Origin: Oscillospiraceae bacterium
GTDB lineage: Bacteria > Bacillota > Clostridia > Oscillospirales > Ruminococcaceae
NCBI GenBank assembly: GCA_015067025.1
Contig: SVNC01000009.1
Coordinates: 1 to 64,000, forward strand
DNA: 64,000 nucleotides
Reading direction: 5' to 3'
The position numbers and the translations under genes are program-made. The notes under the pieces are model-generated. The model did not search any database. It saw only the letters and a list, made by a program, of their open reading frames with translations, and had not been told where the DNA came from. The first letter of the stretch is position 1; every line of letters starts with the position of its first letter. This document shows positions 24,508-33,942 of this stretch, in pieces.

Positions 24508-25197
24508 CTATACGCAGAAATAATGTGCACCGATAACTTTCTGTACGGTACGGCTCTTTATAAATGCGTCGTCTGTTTTATCGGGATTGTAGTAGTAGAT
24601 GCAACCGCCTGTAGGATCCCAGCCCGATAAAGCATCACGGGCGGCAGAGTAAGCAGAATCGGCTACAGGCTCGTTGAACTGCCCGTCTGTGATGGCTGTA
24701 AAAGCTCCGTTTTCGTAGATTATACCTGCAAGGGTATCGGGGAAGGAGGGATGCTCAATTCTGTTCATTATAACTGCTCCGATAGCCACCTGACCGATAT
24801 AGGGCTCTCCTCTTCCTTCGGCTGAAATAATTCGGGCGAGTAAGTTTACGTTAGCCTCAGTAGCGGCAGGAATTTCTCCTATAGTCACCCCAAGCAGCTT
24901 AAGCGTAGCTTCATCTGCAACGCCCGTCTGGGCAAGCCCCTTTATACGCTGAAAACGGATAATGGCTGCCTCTGTCTTTTCTCCGAAATACCCTGTCACC
25001 TCTGCGTCAAAAAGCCCCCAGTCGGATAACACCTGCTGGATAGCCTCCACCTCTGCACCTTGTGAGCCTCTCGCAGAGTATACGGGCTTTGACGTACTAT
25101 CCGCTATTATGTGGCTTATGATTCCTGATAATAAAAGAAAAACAATTGCAATGACGGACATTTTGTAAAAGCTATTCAGCTTATTTATTCTTTCCAT
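24508..25197 (-). CDS. sleB: spore cortex-lytic enzyme, SleB-like
   Basis: 229 residues. A signal anchor (about 11-33) is followed by a peptidoglycan-binding domain (about 44-105, GSQGAEVEAIQQVLSDWG and AAIIRFQRIKGLAQTG) and a SleB/hydrolase_2 domain (about 114-229). The catalytic glutamate is E127 in ARIISAEGRGEPY; VAIGAVIMNRIEHP and the terminal IGAHYFCV are diagnostic. SleB is a lytic transglycosylase acting on muramic-lactam cortex at germination. The protein supports a spore-forming host. The usual partner ypeB is not next to it. Confidence 0.9.
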   Translation of the reverse strand: MERINKLNSFYKMSVIAIVFLLLSGIISHIIADSTSKPVYSARGSQGAEVEAIQQVLSDWGLFDAEVTGYFGEKTEAAIIRFQRIKGLAQTGVADEATLKLLGVTIGEIPAATEANVNLLARIISAEGRGEPYIGQVAIGAVIMNRIEHPSFPDTLAGIIYENGAFTAITDGQFNEPVADSAYSAARDALSGWDPTGGCIYYYNPDKTDDAFIKSRTVQKVIGAHYFCV

Positions 25198-25270
25198 AAA
25201 AGATTTCCTTTCATCTAAAGCAAGATTTTATTAAAAGTATCTGTCATAAAAAAGGAAATATGTATCTGAA

Positions 25271-25308
25271 AAAGGAAAAACCCACTGAAAAACACTTTCT
25301 TCAGTGGG
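25271..25308 (-). terminator. intrinsic terminator of the polysaccharide export operon
   Basis: CCCACTGAA (25281-25289) pairs with TTCAGTGGG (25300-25308); on the minus strand the hairpin is followed by TTTTTCCTTTTTC. Confidence 0.85.
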
Positions 25309-25315
25309 CTATTCA

Positions 25316-26068
25316 TTATTTCTTTTTCATATTGGCAACTGTTTCAAGATATCTCTCGTACTTATCGCAAACAGTCTTTGCGTCACCAAAAGCGATCTGC
25401 TTACCCTTATCAAGCCATAAGACCTTGTTGCATAGTCTTCTTACCTGAGGAATAGAGTGGGAAACGAAAAGAGTACAGCATCCGTTCTTGATGATATCCA
25501 TCATTGTTTTTTCACTCTTGGTTCTGAAAGCACCGTCACCTACCGATAAAACTTCGTCAAGTATAAGTACGTCAGGCTCAACAAGGCAGGAAATAGCAAA
25601 GGCAAGACGGGATTTCATACCGCTGGATAACTGTTTAAAAGGTCTGTCTTCAAATTCTTCAAGCTCAGAGTAATCAAGTATTTCGGGATATTTCCTATTT
25701 ATAAATTCTCTCGTATATCCAAGCATTGCACCTCTGAGATAGATGTTTTCTTTTATAGTCAGATCGGGATCGAAACCTGATGCTAATTCTAAAAGAGCGG
25801 CGATTTTACCATTTACTTTAACTTCACCCTTTATAGGTTGCATAATACCTGTAACAACCTTAAGAAGAGTAGATTTGCCCGCGCCGTTAGTACCGATAAT
25901 TCCAAGAAGATCGCCGTCGTCTAAAGAAAACGAAATATTATCAAGGGCAATAAACTGGGTGGTCTTCATTGTACCCTTTATTTTTCTGACAACGTATTCT
26001 TTAAGACCGATCTGTCTGAAATCGCCGGTCTTATATGAAACCGTTATATTTTTTACGTCTATAACCAT
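25316..26068 (-). CDS. polysaccharide ABC exporter, ATP-binding protein (TagH/Wzt type)
   Basis: 250 residues with Walker A GTNGAGKST, signature LSSGMKSRLAFA, Walker B VLILDEVLSVGDG and the H-loop VSHS. The sequence VDVKNITVSYKTG and the family-specific ALLELASGFDPDLT and ENIYLRGAMLGYT identify the TagH/RfbE class that exports cell-surface glycans. It lacks the C-terminal carbohydrate-recognition domain of the longer Wzt proteins. It starts 24 bp after the permease gene and is the last gene of the operon. Confidence 0.93.
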   Translation of the reverse strand: MVIDVKNITVSYKTGDFRQIGLKEYVVRKIKGTMKTTQFIALDNISFSLDDGDLLGIIGTNGAGKSTLLKVVTGIMQPIKGEVKVNGKIAALLELASGFDPDLTIKENIYLRGAMLGYTREFINRKYPEILDYSELEEFEDRPFKQLSSGMKSRLAFAISCLVEPDVLILDEVLSVGDGAFRTKSEKTMMDIIKNGCCTLFVSHSIPQVRRLCNKVLWLDKGKQIAFGDAKTVCDKYERYLETVANMKKK

Positions 26069-26091
26069 TATTTATCCTCGTATCAATTGAA

Positions 26092-27462
26092 TCAATAATA
26101 ATATACAAAGCTCTTTTCTGTCTTTTTGTGGAATATATAGCCTATAGAAAGAGCTCCTACTGCAAATGCAAGGCAGATGATATGCGACGTCAGATTAGGA
26201 ATGGTAGAATCAATAACAAGCTGTCTCATATATGCAATGTATCTGTATATCGGATTTATTGCAAACACAAACTGAATATTTTCAGGAAGAGAATCAGCGT
26301 AATAGAATGTCGCTGACATATACATCAGCAATGTAACTGCTATAGAGTACAAGTACTGAATGTCTCTGAAGAAGACGAAAAGTGCTGAAAGTATATAGCT
26401 TATACCGATATTGAAGATGATCATACAAAGTATCGGATAGAACATAAGAATAAGGTGCGGACCGAAATTCACTCCGGTAAAGATCATAAATACGAAATAC
26501 ACTAATAACGTCAGCAAGAAATTAAATACGCCGGCTACGTTTGAAGATAGCAAGAACACGGATTTCGGCACATTTATCTTCGAAAGAACCGCCGCATTTG
26601 AATACATTGAAAACATACCCGTTGTTGTTGTATCGCTGAAGAAGTGGAACATCAGGTTACCTGTAAGCAAATATATTACGAAATTGGAATCTCCTCTTCT
26701 GAAAAGAGAACCAAATATAAAAAGCTGAATAAGGAACGTCAGGAAAGGAGAAACTACACTCCATAACATACCAAGAACCGTTCTTTTATATTTTTTCTTA
26801 AAATCTCTTTTTACAAGTTCTTCGAATAAAAATCTGTGCTGAGATATTTTATCTTTTAAAGAAGTGAAAGGATTTATGTTGACGCTTGCTTTTTCCTTCT
26901 TCTTGGGCTTCTTTTCTTCCTCGTCTATATCGCCGAAAATAGTTGCAGGCTTTTTAACTTCAGCCTTTGGCTGAGGTTTTGGGGCAGGCTTAGGCTTTGT
27001 TCCTGTTTTTACTGCAGGCTTTTGCTCTGCTTTTGGCTGAGCCTTTTCGGCGGGAGTTTCTTTTTTCAAAGCAGGTCTTGAAAGCGGCTCGTGCAGTTCT
27101 ACCTTCTTTTCTTCTGCTTTTTCGGGCTTGTCCTCACTTTTTGCTTTGGAAGACCTGATGCTTTCTTTTCTCTGTGCCTCGATCTTTCTTAACTGATCAA
27201 TTGAGAAAAGAGGTTCGGTGGGTTTATATTCGTCATAATCATCGTCTGCTGCTGATACCTTCACAGCTTCCTTTTTGGGAGCTTCTGCTACGGTTTTGGG
27301 CACAGATTCTGAAGATTTCTTTTCCAGAGATTTAAGCACATCGGTAGCACCTACAGGCTTCGGAGTGTTTTCCCTTGCAGGAACGGAGTCAGAGGAGGCT
27401 TTCTTCGTATGCTTGCCATCTCTGAATTCGGCTAAAATATCATCTACATTAAATTCGCTCAA
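26092..27462 (-). CDS. polysaccharide ABC exporter permease with long charged N-terminal extension
   Basis: 456 residues. The C-terminal 255 residues are an ABC-2 permease of the TagG/RfbA type (HRFLFEELVKRDFKKKYKRTVLGMLWSVVSP, with six transmembrane segments). The first 200 residues are an extension not found in ordinary members: it opens with MSEFNVDDILAEFRDGK and is then a Lys/Pro/Ala/Glu-rich disordered chain. It pairs with the ATP-binding gene just downstream to export a glycan. The extension may bind a cytoplasmic partner; that is inference. Confidence 0.88.
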   Translation of the reverse strand: MSEFNVDDILAEFRDGKHTKKASSDSVPARENTPKPVGATDVLKSLEKKSSESVPKTVAEAPKKEAVKVSAADDDYDEYKPTEPLFSIDQLRKIEAQRKESIRSSKAKSEDKPEKAEEKKVELHEPLSRPALKKETPAEKAQPKAEQKPAVKTGTKPKPAPKPQPKAEVKKPATIFGDIDEEEKKPKKKEKASVNINPFTSLKDKISQHRFLFEELVKRDFKKKYKRTVLGMLWSVVSPFLTFLIQLFIFGSLFRRGDSNFVIYLLTGNLMFHFFSDTTTTGMFSMYSNAAVLSKINVPKSVFLLSSNVAGVFNFLLTLLVYFVFMIFTGVNFGPHLILMFYPILCMIIFNIGISYILSALFVFFRDIQYLYSIAVTLLMYMSATFYYADSLPENIQFVFAINPIYRYIAYMRQLVIDSTIPNLTSHIICLAFAVGALSIGYIFHKKTEKSFVYYY

Positions 27463-27545
27463 GACCTTTTACTCCTTCCTTCTAAACTATATATCTGAAT
27501 TTGTAACTTTACTGTTTCTTTACTGCGTTTAGCACGCCACATTAT

Positions 27546-27574
27546 ATTATATCATAGCAATAAAGGTATTTCAA
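27546..27574 (-). promoter_or_regulatory. promoter of the export genes
   Basis: On the minus strand TTGAAA (27574-27569) and TATAAT (27551-27546) with a 17-bp spacer. It would give the ABC genes a transcript separate from the glycosyltransferases upstream. Confidence 0.65.
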
Positions 27575-27659
27575 TATATATTTATTCACAAAAAAACTGC
27601 CGATTTAAGCAGAATTATATACTTTTTGAGCTTTTTACCTTAATTTTTAAGAAGCTTAA

Positions 27660-28457
27660 TCACATTCCGCCGTGTTTTGCTTTGAGCTTTAAAAACAGCT
27701 TGTGAGGAATAAGTCCGAGGATAAGCGGCTTTATCGCATAGAAAAAGCCTTTAGGCATAAGACCTAATTTTTTAAAGCCCTCCATCCTGACCTTATATTC
27801 ATCCTTACGCATAGCAAAGCTTATCTTTCTTGCGTTCGGTTCAAAATAAAAGCTGTAGAGCCTGTCCGACATATTTGCTGATTTATAGCCCTTTGCAGTC
27901 AGCGTCATAAAAAGATCGTAGTCCTCGTATCTTCTCATTTTACCCAGCGTGCGATAGCGGTTATCAGAAAAGACTTCTTTTTTGAACATCATACTGCCGT
28001 GAATAAAAGGAGAATTATATAAAAAACTATTTTTATCAATGCTTTTCGGCATGATCCGTTCGCCGTATACAGTCATCGTGCTGTCAAAAAGCTCACAGTC
28101 CGTACCGATAAAATCTATATCCGGATTTTCTTTCATGAAGGCTATCTGCTTTTCAAAACGGGATATATCGCTGTAGTCATCGTCATCCTGCCTTGCGATA
28201 AACTGACCCTTTGCTTCATCAAGGCACTTGTTCAGAGCCTCGGCAAGGCCTTTATTTTCGGGTAGCGTAATGAGCTTTATCCTGTCATCTGTAAGAGCGG
28301 TTTCCTTTAACATCTGCTTCGTCTTGTCATCAGAACCATCATCGCATATGATAAATTCAAAGTGGCTTTCCGTCTGAGAAAGAACGGAGCTTACTGCTTT
28401 TTTGAATAATTCAGGGCGACTGTTATGTACACCCATTATAACTGATATCAGTGGCAT
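27660..28457 (-). CDS. glycosyltransferase family 2
   Basis: 265 residues. GT-A fold: SVIMGVHNSRPELFKKAVSSVL, the nucleotide-binding IICDDGSDD, and the DxD metal motif in ARQDDDDYSD. KMRRYEDYDLFM follows where the acceptor-base ED is expected. It would transfer a sugar from a nucleotide donor to a growing surface glycan. The start overlaps the end of the preceding gene by ten bases, so translation is probably coupled. Confidence 0.92.
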   Translation of the reverse strand: MPLISVIMGVHNSRPELFKKAVSSVLSQTESHFEFIICDDGSDDKTKQMLKETALTDDRIKLITLPENKGLAEALNKCLDEAKGQFIARQDDDDYSDISRFEKQIAFMKENPDIDFIGTDCELFDSTMTVYGERIMPKSIDKNSFLYNSPFIHGSMMFKKEVFSDNRYRTLGKMRRYEDYDLFMTLTAKGYKSANMSDRLYSFYFEPNARKISFAMRKDEYKVRMEGFKKLGLMPKGFFYAIKPLILGLIPHKLFLKLKAKHGGM

Positions 28458-29788
28458 ATGTTCCTCTTTTCTTTAAGCAGTCTGAGTTTTTCCCACATAC
28501 GCACACTCATTCTGTAAAATACCTTCGGTTTCACATCAGACAGGGCAATAGTGCCGTAAAGCCAGTATACGCCCTTATCGGGATATATATTTCTGCCCTT
28601 CATTTTATTTAACATCCTTACAGGGAAAAGCAGTCTTTTAAGACTTTTCTTATCACATTTTTCTGCAAGAGGTGTTACGTAAAGCTCGGTAGCGTCATCG
28701 CAGAAAGGGAATGAGCCTATAATTTCCGCTTCGTCCTTGTCGGGTTTATACATAAGAGATATTAAAAGCTTTCTCGTGATTTCTTTAAGCGTTTTATCAT
28801 CCTCTGTTACAAGCGTATCGGCGTTTTCTGCAAAGGTCGTGATTATTTTTGCCTGCTTTTCTGCAAGCTCCTTCATTGCCTTACTCTGTTCCTTAAATAT
28901 CGGCTGATAACCCTTTTCGCTGTTTTGATAACCGATAGTCATACCGTGAGGTGCGGCACAGAAACATTCAAAAAGATTGTTGCAAAATCTCGGCACGGTC
29001 TTATGGGCGTCCTCTCCCGAAAAAAGATAAGGTATAAAGCTATCCCCGTCAAGACCTCTGAAAAGACCGAAATAAAAACCGCTTATATTATTCTTTACCT
29101 TGTCTTTGCAGATATCCGTAAGAGCTGACTGAATAGAACCAAGCCAGCCTGTATCGCATAATGCAAAGGGAATATCCTCGAAAAGCCCCTGTTCCTCAAA
29201 ATAAGCGGTTATGTCATCATACGCCTTTTTACCGCAGTTTTTAAGGGTTGCAAGAAGAAGCTCGCTCTTTTTAAGACTATCACAGAAAAGTGCAAATCGG
29301 CCGTTGCCCATAATCTCGTTTTCGTCAGCGATAAAGCCGATATCCTTATATATTGCCTGTCTTGTTTCTTCGGGCAAGCCTGCTCTGCATAAGGTATTAA
29401 CAGGGCTTTGTCCTGCACATCTGCCGAAAAATCCCGCCTTTTCAAAATCCTCTGCAGTATCACAAAGATAGTAAAGGGCGTTTTTCAGCACGTATCTTGA
29501 ACAGTAAAGATAGCGACAATCTATATCTATATTCTGCTTTTTACAGATTATTTCAGCTATCTTTTTCATTATATATCCGTCACGGGCAAGAAAATATATA
29601 CGCTTTATATTCTGCTCCTTTGCGCTCTTAAGCACCTGTCTTACGTAGCAATAAAGAGCGGGAGCAGTAACGTATGCAGTTACAAAAGAAAAAACATCCG
29701 AACCCTTAAAAAGACCGCTTGTTTTTAAAGCGGTCCTTGAAAGATTTTCGGATTTTTTTAGTATGTTCTGATATTTTTTTATTTTCAA
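28448..29788 (-). CDS. HAD-like protein of polysaccharide clusters (COG5610 type)
   Basis: 446 residues, soluble. The segment IKRIYFLARDGYIMKKIAEI resembles the LYFLARDG motif of a poorly studied family of HAD-like predicted hydrolases that occur in glycosyltransferase gene clusters. Another recognisable block is ALCDTGWLGSIQSAL, and GFYFGLFRG follows. The canonical HAD motif DxDxT is not seen; the ARDG segment stands in its place. It overlaps the GT4 gene by four bases (ATGA) and the GT2 gene by ten. Its role in glycan assembly is unknown. Confidence 0.7.
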   Translation of the reverse strand: MKIKKYQNILKKSENLSRTALKTSGLFKGSDVFSFVTAYVTAPALYCYVRQVLKSAKEQNIKRIYFLARDGYIMKKIAEIICKKQNIDIDCRYLYCSRYVLKNALYYLCDTAEDFEKAGFFGRCAGQSPVNTLCRAGLPEETRQAIYKDIGFIADENEIMGNGRFALFCDSLKKSELLLATLKNCGKKAYDDITAYFEEQGLFEDIPFALCDTGWLGSIQSALTDICKDKVKNNISGFYFGLFRGLDGDSFIPYLFSGEDAHKTVPRFCNNLFECFCAAPHGMTIGYQNSEKGYQPIFKEQSKAMKELAEKQAKIITTFAENADTLVTEDDKTLKEITRKLLISLMYKPDKDEAEIIGSFPFCDDATELYVTPLAEKCDKKSLKRLLFPVRMLNKMKGRNIYPDKGVYWLYGTIALSDVKPKVFYRMSVRMWEKLRLLKEKRNICH

Positions 29789-30978
29789 TTCACAGCCTCC
29801 GCAGGAACGGGTTCGATTGAGATTTCGGTTTCCGTTGTCTTTTCCTCAATAAATTCATTATATATTTCTTCCATTTCGGCTACGGCGTTTGAAAGCTCAT
29901 ATTTCTCTGCCGTTTTTCTGCCGTTTTCGCCAAGTTTTTCGCACATTTCCTTGTCTTTTGACAAAAGTGCCACAGCATCTGTAAATCCCTTTAGATCATC
30001 TGCTTTGCAGATGAGAGCGTTTTCGCCCTGAACTGCATATTCTCTTGTGCCTCTGTTATCGGAAACGATAAGCGGAAGTCCTGCCGCCATAGCTTCAATT
30101 GCCGCAAGTCCGAGTCCCTCTCTGTGACTGGGGAAAATGAACGTGTCAGCACAGTTTAAAAGCTCCTTGGCGTCAAAACGATAGCCTGCAAAGATTATTC
30201 TATCCTCTGCCGAAAGCTCCTTTGCAAGTGCTTTGCATTCATCCAGCATTTTACCACTGCCGCATACGAGGAGATACACTCCTTCGTTTGCCGCCACCGC
30301 TCTTATTGAGGTGGTGATGTTCTTATTCTCGTTTATTTCTGAGTTTGACATAACGAGAAAAGCGTCGTCGGGGATGCCGAACTCTTTTCTCATTTCTTCT
30401 CTTGTTCGTTTTGCGTTTCTTACCTTGCTGAAATCAGCGCCGATGCCGTGTATTTTATACACCTTGCATTTTTTCTTTCTGCTGAATTTTTCTGCAGCAA
30501 TGAAATCTTCTTCGTTTATGGTTATAAGACCGTCGGTATACTTTACCATCATTTTTTCAACAAGGTAATAAAGCTTGCTCGTTTTAGGTGCACCCTTGTA
30601 GAAATGGAAGCCGTGAGCGGTATAAAGCATAACTGTACCCTTTTTACGCTCTTTTCTCAGTGACATTCTTGCAATAGCTGCCGCTACGGGAGTATGACAA
30701 TGTATGATGTCATATTTATCTTCTTTGACGAGCTTTTTCAGCTCCTTATAAGACGTGAAATTCTTTGTGGCAAAGGGGGAACGATAAAAGGGTATCTGAT
30801 GATATTTGTCGCAGTATGGAATATGTACCTTGTCACCCTTTTCAAAGTCGTTACCTGCACAGACGTGAACTGTGTAGCCCTGCTCTTTAAACCACTTGAG
30901 ATAAGGAATGTGAAATTGTAAAATATGCTTTTTCGCAACAGAAGCCACAAATAAAACCTTTTTAGCCAATTTCTCCAC
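29785..30978 (-). CDS. glycosyltransferase family 4 (EpsD/WcaL-like)
   Basis: 397 residues. The N-terminal domain reads KVLFVASVAKKHILQFHIPY with DIIHCHTPVAAAIARM and the histidine in YTAHGFHFYKG. The GT-B donor-binding region is FIFPSHREGLGLAAIEAMAAG, with the two glutamates of the EX7E motif. Members add a sugar to lipid-linked intermediates of capsule or exopolysaccharide. It is the first gene of the operon and starts just downstream of a strong promoter. The C-terminal 25 residues are an acidic tail. Confidence 0.93.
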   Translation of the reverse strand: MEKLAKKVLFVASVAKKHILQFHIPYLKWFKEQGYTVHVCAGNDFEKGDKVHIPYCDKYHQIPFYRSPFATKNFTSYKELKKLVKEDKYDIIHCHTPVAAAIARMSLRKERKKGTVMLYTAHGFHFYKGAPKTSKLYYLVEKMMVKYTDGLITINEEDFIAAEKFSRKKKCKVYKIHGIGADFSKVRNAKRTREEMRKEFGIPDDAFLVMSNSEINENKNITTSIRAVAANEGVYLLVCGSGKMLDECKALAKELSAEDRIIFAGYRFDAKELLNCADTFIFPSHREGLGLAAIEAMAAGLPLIVSDNRGTREYAVQGENALICKADDLKGFTDAVALLSKDKEMCEKLGENGRKTAEKYELSNAVAEMEEIYNEFIEEKTTETEISIEPVPAEAVN

Positions 30979-31029
30979 TCCCTTTCTGAAATAAATACAT
31001 ACTTATGTAATTATAATTACACACTATAC

Positions 31030-31058
31030 AGTATACTATAAAAAAATTCAAAAGTCAA
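31030..31058 (-). promoter_or_regulatory. promoter of the glycosyltransferase operon
   Basis: On the minus strand TTGACT (31058-31053) and TATACT (31035-31030) with a 17-bp spacer, about 50 bp before the GT4 start codon. Confidence 0.75.
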
Positions 31059-31163
31059 CAGAAAAATATCCATCGGGGAAAATTGGGGCGAGTTTGTTAA
31101 AGAAAGCCTGCTTTAGCGTGATTTTAACCAATAAAAGTATACTTTTTCTTCTTATTTTTGTTA

Positions 31164-31192
31164 TTGACAAAAGCCTTAAGCTATGGTATACT
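31164..31192 (+). promoter_or_regulatory. strong promoter upstream of structured element copy 2 and pflB
   Basis: Perfect TTGACA at 31164-31169 and TATACT at 31187-31192 with a 17-bp spacer. A start near 31199 gives a leader of almost 500 nt before pflB, and that leader contains the whole structured element. Confidence 0.75.
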
Positions 31193-31277
31193 ACAAATGT
31201 AGGAATGATTATCATTTGCTGACGGACTTATGTGATTTAACACAGTGCAAAGATGATCGTTATCAGCCGACCGTCTG

Positions 31278-31633
31278 GGCAGTCCGAAAGGACTGCCTTT
31301 GTTTGTTGAAAAGAATTTTCAACAAACAGACACCGAGAAGCACACGCAGACAAGGAAAAAAACGCTGTCGGCGTACAAACGGCAAGGATGCCATAAAGCG
31401 AACACCCAAAGTGCATCACGATGATGCACAACATAGTGTTCGCATAAGGTACGGTAAGCGTTTTTTGACGCAGTAAGCAAAATGCGTTTGTCAAATCACT
31501 ATATGATTTGACAAACTTCCTGATACTACAACCGTACTATTCAGGATACATCGATTTATAAAAATTTGCATTTTGCGGTGCGTGGGTTTATCGGATGCCT
31601 GACGGCAGTACGAAAGGACTGCCCTTGTTTGTT
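31278..31633 (+). repeat. structured dispersed intergenic element, copy 2
   Basis: Homologous to 6534-6898. It is bounded by two 30-bp hairpin repeats (31278-31307 and 31604-31633, two differences) unlike those of copy 1. Order inside: variable hairpin 31301-31327, core with GACA/TGTC (31329 and 31369), GGCAAGGATGCC hairpin (31381-31392), GCGAACAC/GTGTTCGC (31398-31405, 31436-31443), GTGCATC/GATGCAC (31411-31417, 31423-31429), conserved AAGGTACGGTAAGCG, and closing helix GCAAAATGC/GCATTTTGC (31477-31485, 31568-31576) around variable hairpin 31486-31516. A strong promoter lies 80 bp upstream on the same strand. Confidence 0.75.
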
Positions 31634-31691
31634 TATATTATAGTAAAAATAAGGAAAGAAAAAGTGAATTTCAGGAAAGGAAGTATGTGAA

Positions 31692-33941
31692 ATGGGAATT
31701 TTAACAGAACGCTTCAAGGAATACTGGGAGGGCTTTAAAGAAGGCGAATGGCAGGACGGAATAAACACCCGTGACTTTATCGTAAAAAACTTTACCCCCT
31801 ATTATGGTGACAGCAGCTTTTTATGCGGCCCTACAGAAAGAACAAAGAAGCTTAACGAAAAGCTGAACGAGCTTTTTAAGGAAGAAAGAGAAAAGGGTGG
31901 CGTACTTGATATAAATACAGACGTGGTATCCTCTCTTTGCAATTACCCTGCCGCATATCTTGATAAAGAAAACGAGCTTATCGTAGGCTATCAGACTGAT
32001 AAGCCCCTTTGCCGAGGGGTAAACCCCTTTGGCGGTATCCGTATGGCAAGAAGTGCCTGCGAAGCCTACGGCTATAAATTATCCGAAAAGGTAGAAGAGC
32101 ATTTTGAATACCGCACGACTCACAATGACGGTGTTTTCAGAGTATACACAGACGAGATGAAGCTTGCCCGTCACGTAGGCATTATCACAGGTCTGCCCGA
32201 CGCTTACGGCAGAGGCAGAATAATCGGCGACTACCGCAGAGTAGCTCTCTACGGCGTTGATTATCTTATCGAGCAGAAAACTCTTGATAAGAAGAAGATA
32301 GGCGAGGATATAATGGATGTGGAAACCATCCGTTTATCCGAGGAATTATTCCAGCAGATAAGCTTCCTTAAAAAGATGAAGGAAATGGCTATGATGTACG
32401 GCTATGACATCAGTATGCCCGCAAGAGATACAAGAGAAGCTATCCAGTGGACTTACTTTGCTTATCTTGCATCTATTAAGGAGCAGAACGGTGCGGCAAT
32501 GTCCCTTGGCAGAACCTCCACTTTCTTTGATATCTACGTATGCAGAGATATGGAGCGTGGCACTATTACAGAAGAACAGGCACAGGAGCTTATTGACGAT
32601 TTCGTTATGAAGCTGCGTAGTGCAAGACACCTCCGCACTCCCGAATATAACGAGCTTTTCGGTGGCGATCCTATGTGGATCACAGAAAGCGTAGGCGGTA
32701 TTACTACAGATAACGTTCCCTTAGTTACAAAGGGTAGCTACCGTATGCTTAACACCCTTTACAATTTAGGAAGCAGCCCTGAGCCCAACCTCACGATATT
32801 ATGGTCTGAAAGACTGCCGGAACCCTTCAAGAAGTTCTGTGCACAGATATCTATTGATACAGACTCCATACAGTATGAAAATGACGACCTTATGAGAATG
32901 GAATACGGCGACGATTACGCTATCGCTTGCTGTGTATCCGCTATGAAGGTCGGCAAACAGATGCAGTTCTTCGGTGCAAGATTTAATCTGCCCAAGCTCC
33001 TGCTCCTTGCTATAAACGGTGGTTATGATAACGTTACAGGTATGAAGTTAGGTCCTCAGATGGAGGTTATGCAGGATGAATACCTCGACTTCTACAAGGT
33101 AAAGGAAAGACTTAATGTATACCGCAAGTGGCTTTGCAAGCTGTATGTAAATACAATGAACGTTATCCATTATATGCACGATAAGTACGCCTATGAAAAA
33201 ACTCAGATGGCTCTGCATGATACAGAGGTTGACAGAATGATGGCTTTCGGTATTGCAGGTCTTTCGGTTATGGCAGACTCTCTCAGTGCTATAAAATTTG
33301 CAAAGGTAAAGCCTGTTCGTGATGAAAACGGCTATATCGTTGATTTTGATACCGAGGGTGATTTTCCGAAATTCGGCAACGACGACAACCGTGTTGATAA
33401 GATCGCACAGAATATAATCCAGAGAGTTTCTGCAGAGCTTAAGGAAAATCCCACATACAGAAATTCCCGTCATACTCTTTCTGCTCTTACCATTACGTCA
33501 AACGTAGTTTACGGTAAGAAGACGGGCTCAACTCCTGACGGCAGAAAGAAGGGCGAACCCTTTGCTCCCGGTGCAAATCCTATGCATAACCGCGAAACAA
33601 ATGGTGCCGTTGCATCTCTTAACTCCGTTGCAAAGCTCCAGTACGATTACTGCCGTGACGGTATTTCCAACACCTTTTCTATTATCCCCGACGCTTTAGG
33701 AAAGGGAGAAGATGAGCGTGCAGAAAACCTTGTGGCTATCCTTGACGGTTACTTCTCAAACTACGCACACCACCTCAATGTAAATGTTTTAAATAAGGAA
33801 AAGCTGATGGAGGCCTATGAAGATCCCGAAGCTTATCCCAATCTTACGATCCGTGTATCAGGCTATGCTGTAAACTTCCATAAGCTGTCCAAGGAACAGC
33901 AGAGAGAGGTTATCAGCCGTACCTTCCACAGCAGTATATAA
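31692..33941 (+). CDS. pflB: formate acetyltransferase (pyruvate formate-lyase)
   Basis: 749 residues, full length. It converts pyruvate and CoA to acetyl-CoA and formate with a glycyl radical. The adjacent active-site cysteines are C413-C414 ([13 protein letters not shown]), and the radical glycine is G724 in RVSGYAV near the C-terminus. Other family blocks are [14 protein letters not shown] and [18 protein letters not shown]. The activase gene starts one base after the stop, so they are one operon. The start follows AGGAAAGGAAG. The long leader contains a structured repeat, which may affect expression. This is a central enzyme of mixed-acid fermentation in an anaerobe. Confidence 0.98.
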   Translation: MGILTERFKEYWEGFKEGEWQDGINTRDFIVKNFTPYYGDSSFLCGPTERTKKLNEKLNELFKEEREKGGVLDINTDVVSSLCNYPAAYLDKENELIVGYQTDKPLCRGVNPFGGIRMARSACEAYGYKLSEKVEEHFEYRTTHNDGVFRVYTDEMKLARHVGIITGLPDAYGRGRIIGDYRRVALYGVDYLIEQKTLDKKKIGEDIMDVETIRLSEELFQQISFLKKMKEMAMMYGYDISMPARDTREAIQWTYFAYLASIKEQNGAAMSLGRTSTFFDIYVCRDMERGTITEEQAQELIDDFVMKLRSARHLRTPEYNELFGGDPMWITESVGGITTDNVPLVTKGSYRMLNTLYNLGSSPEPNLTILWSERLPEPFKKFCAQISIDTDSIQYENDDLMRMEYGDDYAIACCVSAMKVGKQMQFFGARFNLPKLLLLAINGGYDNVTGMKLGPQMEVMQDEYLDFYKVKERLNVYRKWLCKLYVNTMNVIHYMHDKYAYEKTQMALHDTEVDRMMAFGIAGLSVMADSLSAIKFAKVKPVRDENGYIVDFDTEGDFPKFGNDDNRVDKIAQNIIQRVSAELKENPTYRNSRHTLSALTITSNVVYGKKTGSTPDGRKKGEPFAPGANPMHNRETNGAVASLNSVAKLQYDYCRDGISNTFSIIPDALGKGEDERAENLVAILDGYFSNYAHHLNVNVLNKEKLMEAYEDPEAYPNLTIRVSGYAVNFHKLSKEQQREVISRTFHSSI

Positions 33942-33942
33942 T

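Noticed and set aside
31237-31494. Minus-strand frame of 85 codons across element copy 2
   Set aside because: Same reason as copy 1; it runs against the strong promoter and shows no start signal.
31199-31691. Known riboswitch or T-box in the pflB leader
   Set aside because: No T-box sequence or familiar riboswitch core was recognised, and the same element occurs behind a kinase gene at 6534, away from any start codon it could control.
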